This document shows, piece after piece, positions 34,230 to 41,945 of a DNA stretch of 64,000 bases (positions are counted from its first letter, which is position 1; every line of letters begins with the position of its first letter). The stretch is from Seohaeicola saemankumensis (GTDB lineage Bacteria > Pseudomonadota > Alphaproteobacteria > Rhodobacterales > Rhodobacteraceae): NCBI RefSeq assembly GCF_020171285.1, contig NZ_JAIUZI010000011.1, positions 1 through 64,000 of the forward strand, written 5' to 3'. The position numbers were made by a program, and so were the translations under genes. Below the pieces are notes generated by a model. The model was not told where the DNA came from and ran no database searches. It saw only the letters and a program-made list of their open reading frames with translations.

Positions 34230-35117
34230 TCATTTCGAACCCTCCGGAGCGCCAGCTGCTCGAATGCCACTGAAAATCTCGTCGCGATTGATCAGCACGA
34301 TCTGCTGGTCCTGGGGCGCGCGCGCTTCGGGGGCGGTATCTAGACCGAGGCGTTTGAGCGCATAGTAGAGGAGCGCACGTCTCACCTTGATTTTCACCTT
34401 GCCGCCTCGCATGCCATAGTCGAGCGCGATAACCTTCGCTTGTGTTTCCGAGAGGTCGGGGTGGGGCCCAACCTCCAGCGTGACCTCGGAAAGCCAGTCG
34501 TGATCGTCGCCAGCCGATTTGTCGTTTTCGCCCGAGCCTCGGATCTCGAGCATCCGCGACAACAGGAAGTCCTTGAAGCAATCGTCGGTTTGGCAGAACG
34601 CCCGACTGTGCCACCGGAAACCGTCAAACGCGATGGCATGGGGGGCGATCCAGCGCCAGCGCGGCTCGGGGCTGGACAGGGACTGGTACTTTACCTCGAT
34701 CGCCTCGGACCGACGGATTGCGCCAACGACCGAACGAAGCGTCGCCGGATTGACCCCACGAACTGGCGTAGGGGCGGCCGCGTAGGACGGGAGGTTGGCG
34801 ATCCAGGCGTCCTCGCGGTCGAGGAGCCCGTCAGCGACTGATCGCAGCTGTGCAAGGTAGCGGCTCGCGTCAGGCTCGAGGAACTGCGGCTTGAACTCGG
34901 AGCCTCGTACATAGGTTCGCGCACTCTTGTCGTAGAGCATGTTGTCGGGGGCGAAGCCGATGTACCGATTCAGGTCGGTGGACGCCTGGTTCACCGATAC
35001 CCCGAACTGATCCATAAGATCGCTGCGGTTCACATGCCCCTCCCAGAACAGGCGGAACTCTATGAACTCGAGGCGCTGCTCGACACCCCAGCGAAGTTCC
35101 GACCGGTCGCTCTCCAA
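34230..35117 (-). CDS. WYL-domain transcriptional regulator (BrxR/CapW-like)
   Basis: This 295-residue protein has an N-terminal winged helix (RLEFIEFRLFWEGHVNRSDL, then FGVSVNQASTDLNRYIG), a WYL domain (IEVKYQSLSSPEPRWRWIAP, FRWHSRAFCQTDDCFKDFLL) and a C-terminal WCX-like part. The layout matches the BrxR/CapW group, repressors that control defence operons and respond to an unknown ligand through the WYL pocket. The start is TTG at 35117 with an excellent GGAGGTGA at 35123-35130. It is the first gene of the operon and probably autoregulates it from the upstream inverted repeat; that is inference. Confidence 0.87.
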   Translation of the reverse strand: MESDRSELRWGVEQRLEFIEFRLFWEGHVNRSDLMDQFGVSVNQASTDLNRYIGFAPDNMLYDKSARTYVRGSEFKPQFLEPDASRYLAQLRSVADGLLDREDAWIANLPSYAAAPTPVRGVNPATLRSVVGAIRRSEAIEVKYQSLSSPEPRWRWIAPHAIAFDGFRWHSRAFCQTDDCFKDFLLSRMLEIRGSGENDKSAGDDHDWLSEVTLEVGPHPDLSETQAKVIALDYGMRGGKVKIKVRRALLYYALKRLGLDTAPEARAPQDQQIVLINRDEIFSGIRAAGAPEGSK

Positions 35118-35141
35118 AAATCACCTCCGGGCCAGATCGGT

Positions 35142-35164
35142 GGACCCGCAAAGTATGCGGGCCC
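35142..35164. promoter_or_regulatory. Inverted repeat upstream of the WYL gene, possible operator
   Basis: CCCGCA (35145-35150) and TGCGGG (35156-35161) flank AAGTA, with two further G-C pairs outside. The repeat ends 25 bases before the TTG start of the WYL repressor, where an autorepressor would bind. It could also form an RNA hairpin, and read rightward it is followed by ATTTT like a weak terminator. The rest of the 286-base stretch 35118-35403 shows no gene. Confidence 0.5.
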
Positions 35165-35403
35165 ATTTTCTGTGCTCTCGATGACGCTAACTGAGGGGAG
35201 GAAAGCGGGCAATCGAAATTGCGCGTAAAGTGATTGTTTTCGAACGCGGTTCTATCTGCAGATGTGGATGGAGGTTATGGCTTGGGCCGGAGGGACGGAA
35301 TGATGCCTGTGGCGAACTGCAGGCTATTCGGCGCACGCAACTTCCCTGCGCAGGTCAGAAATGGTCTCCGCGCAGGGCTTGGCTGACGATGCCAGCGCCG
35401 TTT

Positions 35404-35604
35404 TCAGCGCTCAGCCTTTATCTCCTCCAAATCGCGCAGCTCTTGCTGTTCGAACGCCAGCACATCTTCGACGCGATAGATCACCCGCCCGCCGAGCTTC
35501 ATGAAGCGCGGTCCATCCCCGATCCACCGCCACCGCTCGAGTGTCCTCGGGCTAATTCTCCATCGGGCAGCCAGCTCGATTTGACTGAGGCACATTTCTC
35601 GCAT
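35404..35604 (-). CDS. AlpA/MerR-type excisionase-like DNA-binding protein
   Basis: This 66-residue protein is counted from ATG 35604 (MREMCLSQIELAARWRISPR). The TLERWRWIGDGPRFMKLGGRV stretch (given here in part: RTLERWRWIGDGPRFMKLGG) and VIYRVEDVLAFEQQ form the winged helix-turn-helix of AlpA/excisionase-type proteins, which regulate integrases and prophage genes. A nine-codon extension to 35631 is open but adds nothing conserved. It stands alone, with no integrase directly next to it, so it may be a leftover of the element that brought the defence operon. Confidence 0.75.
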   Translation of the reverse strand: MREMCLSQIELAARWRISPRTLERWRWIGDGPRFMKLGGRVIYRVEDVLAFEQQELRDLEEIKAER

Positions 35605-35631
35605 TTCCGTTTCCTTTCGAACGACCACCAT

Positions 35632-35956
35632 GGTCGCACGACAACGAATGCGTAGAAAGAAAACCTATTCAAGTCAGTGTATTGGGGGCGCTGCGCGTTG
35701 CCGGCGGCGCACTTCGGACAGTGGGCGCAGCATCGAATTGCCCAGTGAACCGGCGTCGAATTGCGAAATGTTCCCTAGAACTCCGTTAAGCCCTGCAGAT
35801 TGCCGGAGCCCCCTCAGGGGTCACAGGAGACGGTCCAGTTGGAAGCGCACCTCCTCCGCCACCGGCAATCGTCTCTATTCCGCATGTCCAAATTCCGCTG
35901 AATAACGGCGTGTTTTCTGTCAGTTACGCGGTGCGGTCGAGGTCAGAGACGCCTCG
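35632..35956. other. Gene-free stretch before IS6 copy 2
   Basis: No convincing gene was seen on either strand in these 325 bases. Short open frames lack ribosome sites and recognisable motifs. It ends at the left inverted repeat of the IS6 element. Confidence 0.5.
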
Positions 35957-36774
35957 GGTCTTGTCAGAGGGATCGCTCTTGAGGCCGGCATTGTCGACGA
36001 GTAGCGTCGGCCCATGACCAAGAAATCGCCATTCCGCTACTTTCGCACTTCGCCGGAGATCATCCGCCTGGCGGTCATGATGTACATCCGGTTTCCGCTG
36101 TCACTCAGAAATGTCGAAGACTTGCTACACGAACGCGGTATCGATGTGAGCTATGAATCCGTGCGATTTTGGTGGCAGCGGTTCGGCCCAAAGTTTGCTT
36201 CTGAAATTCGAAAGAAACGATCTCAGTCGATGCGTTGCCATTCCAACTGGAAATGGCATCTGGACGAGATGTTCGTGAAAATCAACTGCGAACGGCACTA
36301 CCTGTGGCGGGCCGTCGATCACGAAGGCGAAGTCCTGGAAAGTTATGTCACGAAAACCCGGGACAAGAAGGCAGCGTTGAAATTCCTCAAGAAATCACTG
36401 CGAAGATACGGACGCGCGGACACAATCGTGACTGACAAGCTCCGCTCGTACGGCGCTGCGATGAGGGAAATTGGCAACGCTGGCGTACAGGAAACTGGCC
36501 GCTGGCTGAACAATCGCGCTGAAAATTCTCACCTGCCATTCCGACGACGGGAACGGGCGATGCAGCGTTTTCGGCGGCTACGAAGTTTGCAGAAATTCGC
36601 AGCCGTCCACGCTTCTGTTCTCAACCTCTTCAACTCGGAACGCAGTCTCTACTCCAGGTCAAATTTCAAGCTGAACCGTGCTGCTGCTCTGGCCGAGTGG
36701 CGCGGTCTCTGTGCGGCATAAAGGACAGCGTCACTGTCCTTGTGGAGACGAGTTCGCATTTGTCTGACACCACC
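35957..36774 (+). mobile_element. IS6-family insertion sequence, copy 2 (intact)
   Basis: This 818-bp element has imperfect ends: the left begins GGTCTTGTCAGAGGGATCG, and the right, read inward, begins GGTGGTGTCAGACAAATGCG. About 14 of the first 17 positions agree between the two ends. The transposase begins 57 bases inside the left end, as in copy 1. The 8 bases on either side (acgcctcg and atggcgaa) do not match, so the target duplication is missing. The right end directly abuts an older, 5'-truncated IS6 copy. Confidence 0.85.
36014..36721 (+). CDS. IS6-family transposase, copy 2
   Basis: This 235-residue protein is very similar to copy 1 but clearly diverged (for example FRYFRTSPEIIRLAVMMYIR here versus FKYFKTSREVIQLAVMMYVR). 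The DDE triad is intact: Asp in WHLDEMFVKINC, Asp in VTDKLRSYG and Glu in NNRAENSHLPFRRRERAM. The divergence means the two elements are related lineages, not recent duplicates of each other. It is probably active. Confidence 0.93.
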   Translation: MTKKSPFRYFRTSPEIIRLAVMMYIRFPLSLRNVEDLLHERGIDVSYESVRFWWQRFGPKFASEIRKKRSQSMRCHSNWKWHLDEMFVKINCERHYLWRAVDHEGEVLESYVTKTRDKKAALKFLKKSLRRYGRADTIVTDKLRSYGAAMREIGNAGVQETGRWLNNRAENSHLPFRRRERAMQRFRRLRSLQKFAAVHASVLNLFNSERSLYSRSNFKLNRAAALAEWRGLCAA

Positions 36775-36777
36775 ATG

Positions 36778-37211
36778 GCGAATGCCACTACCTTTCGCGG
36801 GCCGTCGATCATGAGGGCGAGGTTCTTGAAAGCTTCGTGACAAAGAAGCGGGACAAGAAAGCTGCGTTGAAATTTTTAAGAAAAGCAATGCGCAAGCACG
36901 GTCGACCGGAGGAAATCGTGACGGACCGGCTCAGGTCCTATGGCTCTGCTCTGAAGGAAATGGGCGCAGCGGGTCGCCAGCAAACCGGCCGGTGGCTAAA
37001 CAACCGGGCAGAGAATTCGCACCCGCCATTTCGACGACGAGAGCGGGCGATGTTGCGCTTTCGACGAACGCGAAGTCTACAGAAATTCGTCGCAGTCCAT
37101 TCCTCGGTCTTCAACCATTTCAACTCGGAACGCAGCCTCTCCTCCAGAGCCAATTTCAAGAAGAACCGAGCCGCCGCTCTGGCAGAGTGGCGCGGTCTTT
37201 GCGCGGCATAA
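36778..37211 (+). pseudogene. IS6 transposase, copy 3, lacking its first ~95 residues
   Basis: Homology starts at GECHYLSRAVDHEGEVLESF, which corresponds to about residue 92 of the intact transposases, and continues to the normal stop. The right end of the element is kept to about 37264. The first catalytic Asp and the HTH are missing, so it is dead. The break coincides with the right end of copy 2, so copy 2 replaced the missing portion. An internal ATG at 36837 is present, but such a product would lack the catalytic triad. Confidence 0.9.
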
Positions 37212-37266
37212 ATGGCAGCCATCCTGCCCTTGCTGAGACGAGTTAGAATTCGTCTGCCAGCACCAT

Positions 37267-37473
37267 CGGGCGGAGAATTCACACCTGCCATTCCGACGAC
37301 GAGAGCGGGCGATGCAGCGCTTTCGCCGGATGCGAAGTTTGCAGAAATTCGCGTCCGTCCACGCTTCTGTCTGCAACCATTTCAACCAGGAACGCCGCCT
37401 CTACAGCCGAGCAAACTTCGAGATGAACCGTGAGGCCGCTCTAGCCGAGTGGCGAGGTCTCTGTGTGGCATAA
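37267..37473 (+). pseudogene. IS6 transposase, copy 4, only the last ~68 codons
   Basis: The frame starts RAENSHLPFRRRERAMQRF, corresponding to the catalytic-Glu region, and runs to a normal stop. It directly follows the right end of copy 3. The right end of this copy is cut at GTGGAGACT by the MITE at 37505. This is the third step in a series of progressively shorter IS6 copies. Confidence 0.88.
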
Positions 37474-37504
37474 GGGACAGCTATTCTGCCCTTGTGGAGA
37501 CTAG

Positions 37505-37629
37505 GGTCAGGACTCATAGCCAGAAAATGACGGTTGCTGCGAGTGCGATGGCTGAAAGGAAGACCTTCGGACACCTGTCGTAGCGGGTTGCGAATCATGC
37601 AGTCACCAGAAAATCAATGGGTCCTGACC
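37505..37629 (-). mobile_element. 125-bp MITE derived from an IS5-family (IS427-like) element
   Basis: The element begins GGTCAGGACTC and ends GGGTCCTGACC, an inverted-repeat pair, and is flanked by CTAG on both sides (37501-37504 and 37630-37633), a likely target duplication. On the minus strand the last codons of a transposase survive: CPKVFLSAIALAATVIFWL and a stop, the typical C-terminus of two-frame IS427-group transposases. The internal part of the parent (about 700 bp) is deleted, so it can move only with help from a full copy. Confidence 0.8.
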
Positions 37630-37631
37630 CT

Positions 37632-37740
37632 AGGAATGCACAGGATCTCTTGCAGGAACGGGGCATCGGTATCCGCCACGAGGCGGTGAACCGCCCCGCC
37701 GTTCTGACCGGGTGGCGCGGGGTTTGCACGTCACGAGGGG
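37632..37740 (+). pseudogene. IS6 transposase, copy 5, internally deleted relic
   Basis: The frame reads RNAQDLLQERGIGIRHEAV, the HTH region of an IS6 transposase, and jumps directly to NRPAVLTGWRGVCT, its C-terminus (compare NRAAALAEWRGLCA). About 150 codons between them are deleted. The MITE lies directly to its left. The relic continues to about 37740 before unrelated sequence leads into the GntR gene. Confidence 0.75.
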
Positions 37741-37778
37741 GAACCATCCAGACGGGCGGGAACCTGGCTAACACTCCT

Positions 37779-38513
37779 TCAGGTGAGTTCCACCGTGTCC
37801 TCTGTGAAGAAGTCCGGGTTTTCGCGGCGCAGCGTTTCGACCCGTTTGATGGTACCCGACAGGTGGCGCCGCATCGCTTCGGTCGCATGCTCGACGTTGC
37901 CCGCTTCGATCGCTTCCAGGATCGCCTCGTGATCGGCGACGATGTCCGTCATCTTGCCCTTTTTGGGCAGGTCCAGCCGCTGGCAGCGCAGCAGGTGGCC
38001 GGTCTGGGCTGCCAGCAGGTCGTAGGTGCTGCCGACACCTGCGGCCTCGAACAGGGTGCGATGGAAATTCCGGTCCTGTTCGTTGAACAGGTCCATCTGG
38101 TCGAGCTGGCCGATCAGCACTTCCTGCATTTTCACGATGGCGCGCGCCCGCTTGAGAGCCTCCTCTTGAGGGTGCAGCGCGAGGCGGCGGATAACTTCGC
38201 ATTCCACTGCCACGCGCAGGAAATGTGTCTCGTAGAGCTGTTTGATGTCGATCCGGCGCACCAGTGTCCTGGATTGTGGAAAGATCCGGATCAGCCCGTC
38301 CTGTTCCAGCTTTTGCAGGGCTTCGCGGATCGGAGTTTGGCTGACGCCAAACCGCTTGGCCAGCTCCGGTCGAGACAGGACTGTACCCGGAGGAAGTGAC
38401 ATCGAAACGATCTGTTGGCGCAGCGTGTCATAGGCACGTTGCACAGCGGACCCGGCCGAATCTCCGCCGGTACCGGTTCGGCTGTTTGGTTGAGCTGCGT
38501 CCCTGGGTGACAT
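37779..38513 (-). CDS. GntR-family (FadR/FCD subfamily) regulator
   Basis: The 244-residue regulator is counted from ATG 38513 (MSPRDAAQ), which has AGG-type ribosome sequence just before it; an upstream ATG at 38534 is also open. The winged helix is clear: AYDTLRQQIVSMSLPPGTVL, SRPELAKRFGVSQTPIREAL and LEQDGLIRIFPQ. The C-terminal FCD ligand domain contains RVAVECEVIRRLAL and metal-binding His candidates (DHEAILEAI, AMRRHLSGTI). FCD regulators sense sugar acids or dicarboxylates. It diverges from the TRAP/sugar-acid operon and most likely represses it. Confidence 0.9.
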   Translation of the reverse strand: MSPRDAAQPNSRTGTGGDSAGSAVQRAYDTLRQQIVSMSLPPGTVLSRPELAKRFGVSQTPIREALQKLEQDGLIRIFPQSRTLVRRIDIKQLYETHFLRVAVECEVIRRLALHPQEEALKRARAIVKMQEVLIGQLDQMDLFNEQDRNFHRTLFEAAGVGSTYDLLAAQTGHLLRCQRLDLPKKGKMTDIVADHEAILEAIEAGNVEHATEAMRRHLSGTIKRVETLRRENPDFFTEDTVELT

Positions 38514-38602
38514 CCTGTTCCTATCTCCGCGCATCGCAGTTCAGAGCCGTCATAAAGCGCCCAAAGCTGCAAGTCACCATGGCAATTGACCAGATTAATA
38601 TA

Positions 38603-38614
38603 CTAATATATTAG
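38603..38614. promoter_or_regulatory. Palindrome CTAATATATTAG, probable FCD-regulator operator
   Basis: This perfect 12-bp palindrome sits in the 170-base divergent promoter region between the GntR/FCD gene and dctP, 70 bases before the dctP ATG. A further ATTAATATACTAAT to its left extends the symmetry. GntR-type dimers bind short AT-rich palindromes of this size. Being the only strong palindrome in the region, it is the best operator candidate. Confidence 0.6.
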
Positions 38615-38683
38615 ATGAGAAGTCAAGCGCGGCAACCGCGTATGGTTTTCCGTTCGAATTGACTGACACGAGGGAGGAACTCG

Positions 38684-39724
38684 ATGAAATTCAAAGCTCT
38701 AAAGTCCATCAGCACGGTGGCCGTGTTTGCTGCGACGATGGGAATCACCGCGGTGGCTGCAAACGCGGCAGATCGCGTTCTGAAGATCCAGACGTCGTCC
38801 AATGCCAGCCACGCATCGCTGGCCTATCTGAACGCGGAATGGGTGCCCAAGCTGGAAGAAATGACCGGCGGCACCCTGACCGTCGAACTGCTGCCGGTGG
38901 ATGCCGTCGTGCCGCGCCGCGAGACCGCCGAGGCCATCGCGGTGGGCATTCTCGACGGCGACCTGACGTCGATCAACTATTTCTCGGGCATCGACCCGGC
39001 CTTTGCCCTGATGGGGGACCTGATCGCGGGATATGACTCGGCAGACCAGATCCAGGCGTTCTGCGCCCAGGGCGGCGGCAAGGAAATGCTGCAAAAGCTC
39101 TATGATACCCATTTCCCGGGTGTGCATGTGATCGGTTGCGGCGCCTATGCGCGTGAAGCATTCGTCTCCAAGGTGCCGGTGCGGGGCGTGGCGGATCTGT
39201 CCGGGCTGAAGATCCGGTCACCCGAAGGTCTGGCAGCGGACGTGTTCAAGCGCGCCGGTGCTGCTCCGGTGTCGATGTCGGGTTCGGAAACCTATGGCGC
39301 GCTGGAAAAGGGCGTGATCGACGCGGCGGATAACTCGGCCTATGCCAACAACGACGCAAACGGCATGCACAAGATTGCCAAGTACCCGATCTTTCCGGGC
39401 ATCCATTCGACCCCGATCCTGCAGTTCACCGTCAGCCATTCTGTCTATGATGAGCTGAGCGCACAGGAACGCACGGCGTTGGAAACCTGGTATCTGGCGG
39501 CCTACAACGGCCTGCGTCAGCATTTCGACCGTCTGGACCGCAAGCTGGTGGCCCGTGACAAGGCCGCCGGCGAGATCGAGGTGATCGACTGGCCGCAGGG
39601 CGAGCGTGACAAGCTGCGCGAGATCGCCAAGGAAGCCTGGAACGATTTCGCGGCCCAGTCGGATCTGGCCAAGGAAGTGTTCGAAGCGCATATCGCCTTC
39701 ATGCAAGAAGCCGGCCTGCTCTGA
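38684..39724 (+). CDS. TRAP transporter solute-binding protein (DctP type)
   Basis: This 346-residue periplasmic protein has a Sec signal peptide MKFKALKSISTVAVFAATMG with probable cleavage after AANA. The DctP fold is visible in TLTVELLPVDAVVPRRETAE, REAFVSKVPVRGVADLSGLK and IRSPEGLAADVFKRAGAAPV, including the conserved Arg (GLKIRSPEG) that normally binds the substrate carboxylate. GGGAGGAA precedes the ATG. The ligand is unknown, but the genes downstream point to a sugar acid. Confidence 0.93.
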   Translation: MKFKALKSISTVAVFAATMGITAVAANAADRVLKIQTSSNASHASLAYLNAEWVPKLEEMTGGTLTVELLPVDAVVPRRETAEAIAVGILDGDLTSINYFSGIDPAFALMGDLIAGYDSADQIQAFCAQGGGKEMLQKLYDTHFPGVHVIGCGAYAREAFVSKVPVRGVADLSGLKIRSPEGLAADVFKRAGAAPVSMSGSETYGALEKGVIDAADNSAYANNDANGMHKIAKYPIFPGIHSTPILQFTVSHSVYDELSAQERTALETWYLAAYNGLRQHFDRLDRKLVARDKAAGEIEVIDWPQGERDKLREIAKEAWNDFAAQSDLAKEVFEAHIAFMQEAGLL

Positions 39725-39733
39725 GCCCGTCGT

Positions 39734-39761
39734 CACCGGGCGGGGGCTGCCCCGCCCGGTG
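39734..39761 (+). promoter_or_regulatory. Perfect 12-bp stem-loop between dctP and dctQM
   Basis: CACCGGGCGGGG, loop GCTG, CCCCGCCCGGTG. It starts 7 bases after the dctP stop triplet and has no T-run. Such stems after binding-protein genes commonly stabilise the upstream mRNA or thin out transcription so that the binding protein is made in excess over the membrane part. Confidence 0.65.
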
Positions 39762-39838
39762 CACACATACAAGAGGCCGGCAGGGGGCCGCGCCTCGACT
39801 TCTGACAACACCGGCAAAGCCGGTCGAGGGACAATTCC

Positions 39839-41923
39839 ATGAGCAGCGACTATGACAAGCATCTCGACGATGCGCCGCTGGAGGTATCGGGGATCAACAT
39901 GGACCCGGGCCACGAGGAGGACGATATCGTCACCCGCGCCGACTACACACCGGTCGAACATGTCAGCCATATCACCGGCATCGCCGTGTCGACCTTTTAC
40001 ATGGTCGCGGCGCTGGCCACACTTTACGAAGTTTTCTCGCGCTATGTCCTGAACCAGCCGACCTATTGGGCGTTCGAGACGGTCATGGTGACGGTCGCGG
40101 CCGCGTGGATGTTGTCGGCGGGCTACGTGACGATGAAAAAGCGCCATATCGCGATCACCGTCATCCACAATATCGCCAGCCCCGGCACGCGGTGGTGGCT
40201 GGACCTGTTCGCCATGATCGTGGGCGTCTTCGCGCTTTACATGCTGCTGAGCGACGCGTCGATCCGGGCCTATGACAGCGTGGCGCGGATCGAGAAATCA
40301 GGCTCTGCCTTCAACTCGCCGCTGCCGATGATGATGAAATCTCTGATGGTGGCGGGTGCCTTCATGTACCTCGCCCAGTTGATGATGAACCTGCACCGGC
40401 ACCTGAAATCGGGTTGGGCCAGGCTGATCGTCAAGGTCATCGGCGTCTATTTCGTCGTCTATTTCATCTCTGCCTTCCTGAGCCACGCGCTGGATATCCA
40501 GATGTTCGCGGTTTTCTCGGATTTCATCACCGATATCGGCAAGGCGATGGACCCGTCGAAGGCGTTGAACCTGCGGAGCATGGACCTGGGGACGATCTCG
40601 CTGATCATGGTGGTGATGCTGATCGCGCTAATGATGACGGGCATGCCGCTGGGTATCGTCACGCTGTTCGTGTCGGTCATCATGGCGGTCGGGTTCTTCG
40701 GGCCGCGCGGCCTGTTCCTGGTCTCGTCCAACGCGGCGGGCCTGCTTGAACATTATTCGCTGGTCGCGGTGCCGTTCTTTGTTCTGATGGCCTCGATCCT
40801 CGAACGCGCGGGTATCGCCGAGGACCTGTTCGACGCGATGTCGATCTTTGCGGGCAACATGCGCGGCGGGGTGGCGGTGCAGACCACCGTCGTGGCCGTC
40901 ATCCTTGCCGCCATGTCGGGCGTGATGGGCGGCGAAATCGTGATGCTGGGCCTGGTCGCCCTGCCGCAGCTGTTCCGCCTCGGCTATGACCGCAAGCTCA
41001 GCATCGGCCTGATCTGTGCCGCCGGTGCGCTGGCCACCCTCATCCCGCCGTCGATCATCACCATCGTCTACGGCGTCTCGGCAGAGGTGGGGATCGGCGA
41101 TCTGTTCATGGCGGGTGCCCTTCCGGGCATCATGCTGGCAACGTTCTATGCCGGTTACGTTCTGATCCGGGTCAACCTGAACCCGTCGATGGCGCCCACG
41201 GCGGCCGAGGTGGCCGAGATGACGGGCAGTCAGCAGAAGCTGTCGAAAGAGCGGCTGACGGCGGTGATCCTCTGCGTCATCCTGATCTCGATGGTGATGG
41301 GGTCGATCTATGCGGGTATCGCCTCGGTGACCGAATCCGCCGCCGTCGGCTGTATCGGGGCGCTGCTCATCGCCGCCGTGCGCAACCGCTTCAACTGGGA
41401 GGTCATCTCGGCGTCGCTGCTGGGAACCATGACCACGGTGGGCACCATCCTCTGGCTCATCCTCGGAGCGGTCAGCTTTGTCGGTATCTTCAACCTTGTT
41501 GGTGGCGGAGACTTCATCCGCTCGCTGTTCCTTGACCTTGGACTGAGCGCCATGGGCACGGTTGTCGTGATGATGCTGATCCTGATGGTTCTCGGAACCT
41601 TCATGGAATGGATCGCCATCGTCCTGATCACGGTGCCGGTCTTTGCCCCCGTGGTTGCGACACTGGCGCCGGAACTTGGACTGACCGAGGATCAGGCCAA
41701 GATCTGGTTCGGCATCCTCTTCGTGATGAATATCCAGATCTACTTCCTGTCGCCGCCATTCGGCCCGGCCTGTTTCTGGCTGAAATCGGTTGCGCCCAAG
41801 GATGTGACGCTGCAGGAAATCTTCATTTCGGTCCTGCCGTTCATCGCCCTGCAGATCACCGGCCTGGTGCTGGTGATGATGTTCCCGCAGATTGCATTGT
41901 TCCTGCCGGAACTGCTCAACTAG
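39839..41923 (+). CDS. TRAP transporter fused small and large permease (DctQM)
   Basis: This 694-residue membrane protein joins the DctQ subunit (N-terminal ~215 residues, four helices, with WAFETVMVTVAAAWMLSAGY) to DctM (from about 240, multiple helices, GIVTLFVSVIMAVGFFGPRG, AVPFFVLMASILERAGIAED, LGTFMEWIAIVLITVPVF). The fusion order Q-M is common. Together with DctP it forms a sodium-driven importer. The gap after dctP is 114 bases and carries the stem-loop; no signal-peptide cleavage site is visible. Confidence 0.93.
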   Translation: MSSDYDKHLDDAPLEVSGINMDPGHEEDDIVTRADYTPVEHVSHITGIAVSTFYMVAALATLYEVFSRYVLNQPTYWAFETVMVTVAAAWMLSAGYVTMKKRHIAITVIHNIASPGTRWWLDLFAMIVGVFALYMLLSDASIRAYDSVARIEKSGSAFNSPLPMMMKSLMVAGAFMYLAQLMMNLHRHLKSGWARLIVKVIGVYFVVYFISAFLSHALDIQMFAVFSDFITDIGKAMDPSKALNLRSMDLGTISLIMVVMLIALMMTGMPLGIVTLFVSVIMAVGFFGPRGLFLVSSNAAGLLEHYSLVAVPFFVLMASILERAGIAEDLFDAMSIFAGNMRGGVAVQTTVVAVILAAMSGVMGGEIVMLGLVALPQLFRLGYDRKLSIGLICAAGALATLIPPSIITIVYGVSAEVGIGDLFMAGALPGIMLATFYAGYVLIRVNLNPSMAPTAAEVAEMTGSQQKLSKERLTAVILCVILISMVMGSIYAGIASVTESAAVGCIGALLIAAVRNRFNWEVISASLLGTMTTVGTILWLILGAVSFVGIFNLVGGGDFIRSLFLDLGLSAMGTVVVMMLILMVLGTFMEWIAIVLITVPVFAPVVATLAPELGLTEDQAKIWFGILFVMNIQIYFLSPPFGPACFWLKSVAPKDVTLQEIFISVLPFIALQITGLVLVMMFPQIALFLPELLN

Positions 41924-41945
41924 TTCCAAGAAAGGGAGCCCTGAC

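Noticed and set aside
32742..34343. 533-codon rightward frame opposite the DUF262 gene
   Set aside because: Antisense shadow in GC-rich coding DNA. The leftward frame has DGQQR and HNH motifs and operon spacing; the rightward one has no recognisable domain.
18721..35117. Straight annotation as a canonical DISARM system
   Set aside because: The PLD protein DrmC and a separate DrmB are not present, and DUF262, UDG-like and HNH genes are extra. Only 'DISARM-related' can be supported.
39734..39761. Rho-independent terminator after dctP
   Set aside because: The stem is perfect but no T-run follows and the next gene belongs to the same transporter, so it is listed as an intra-operon stem-loop.
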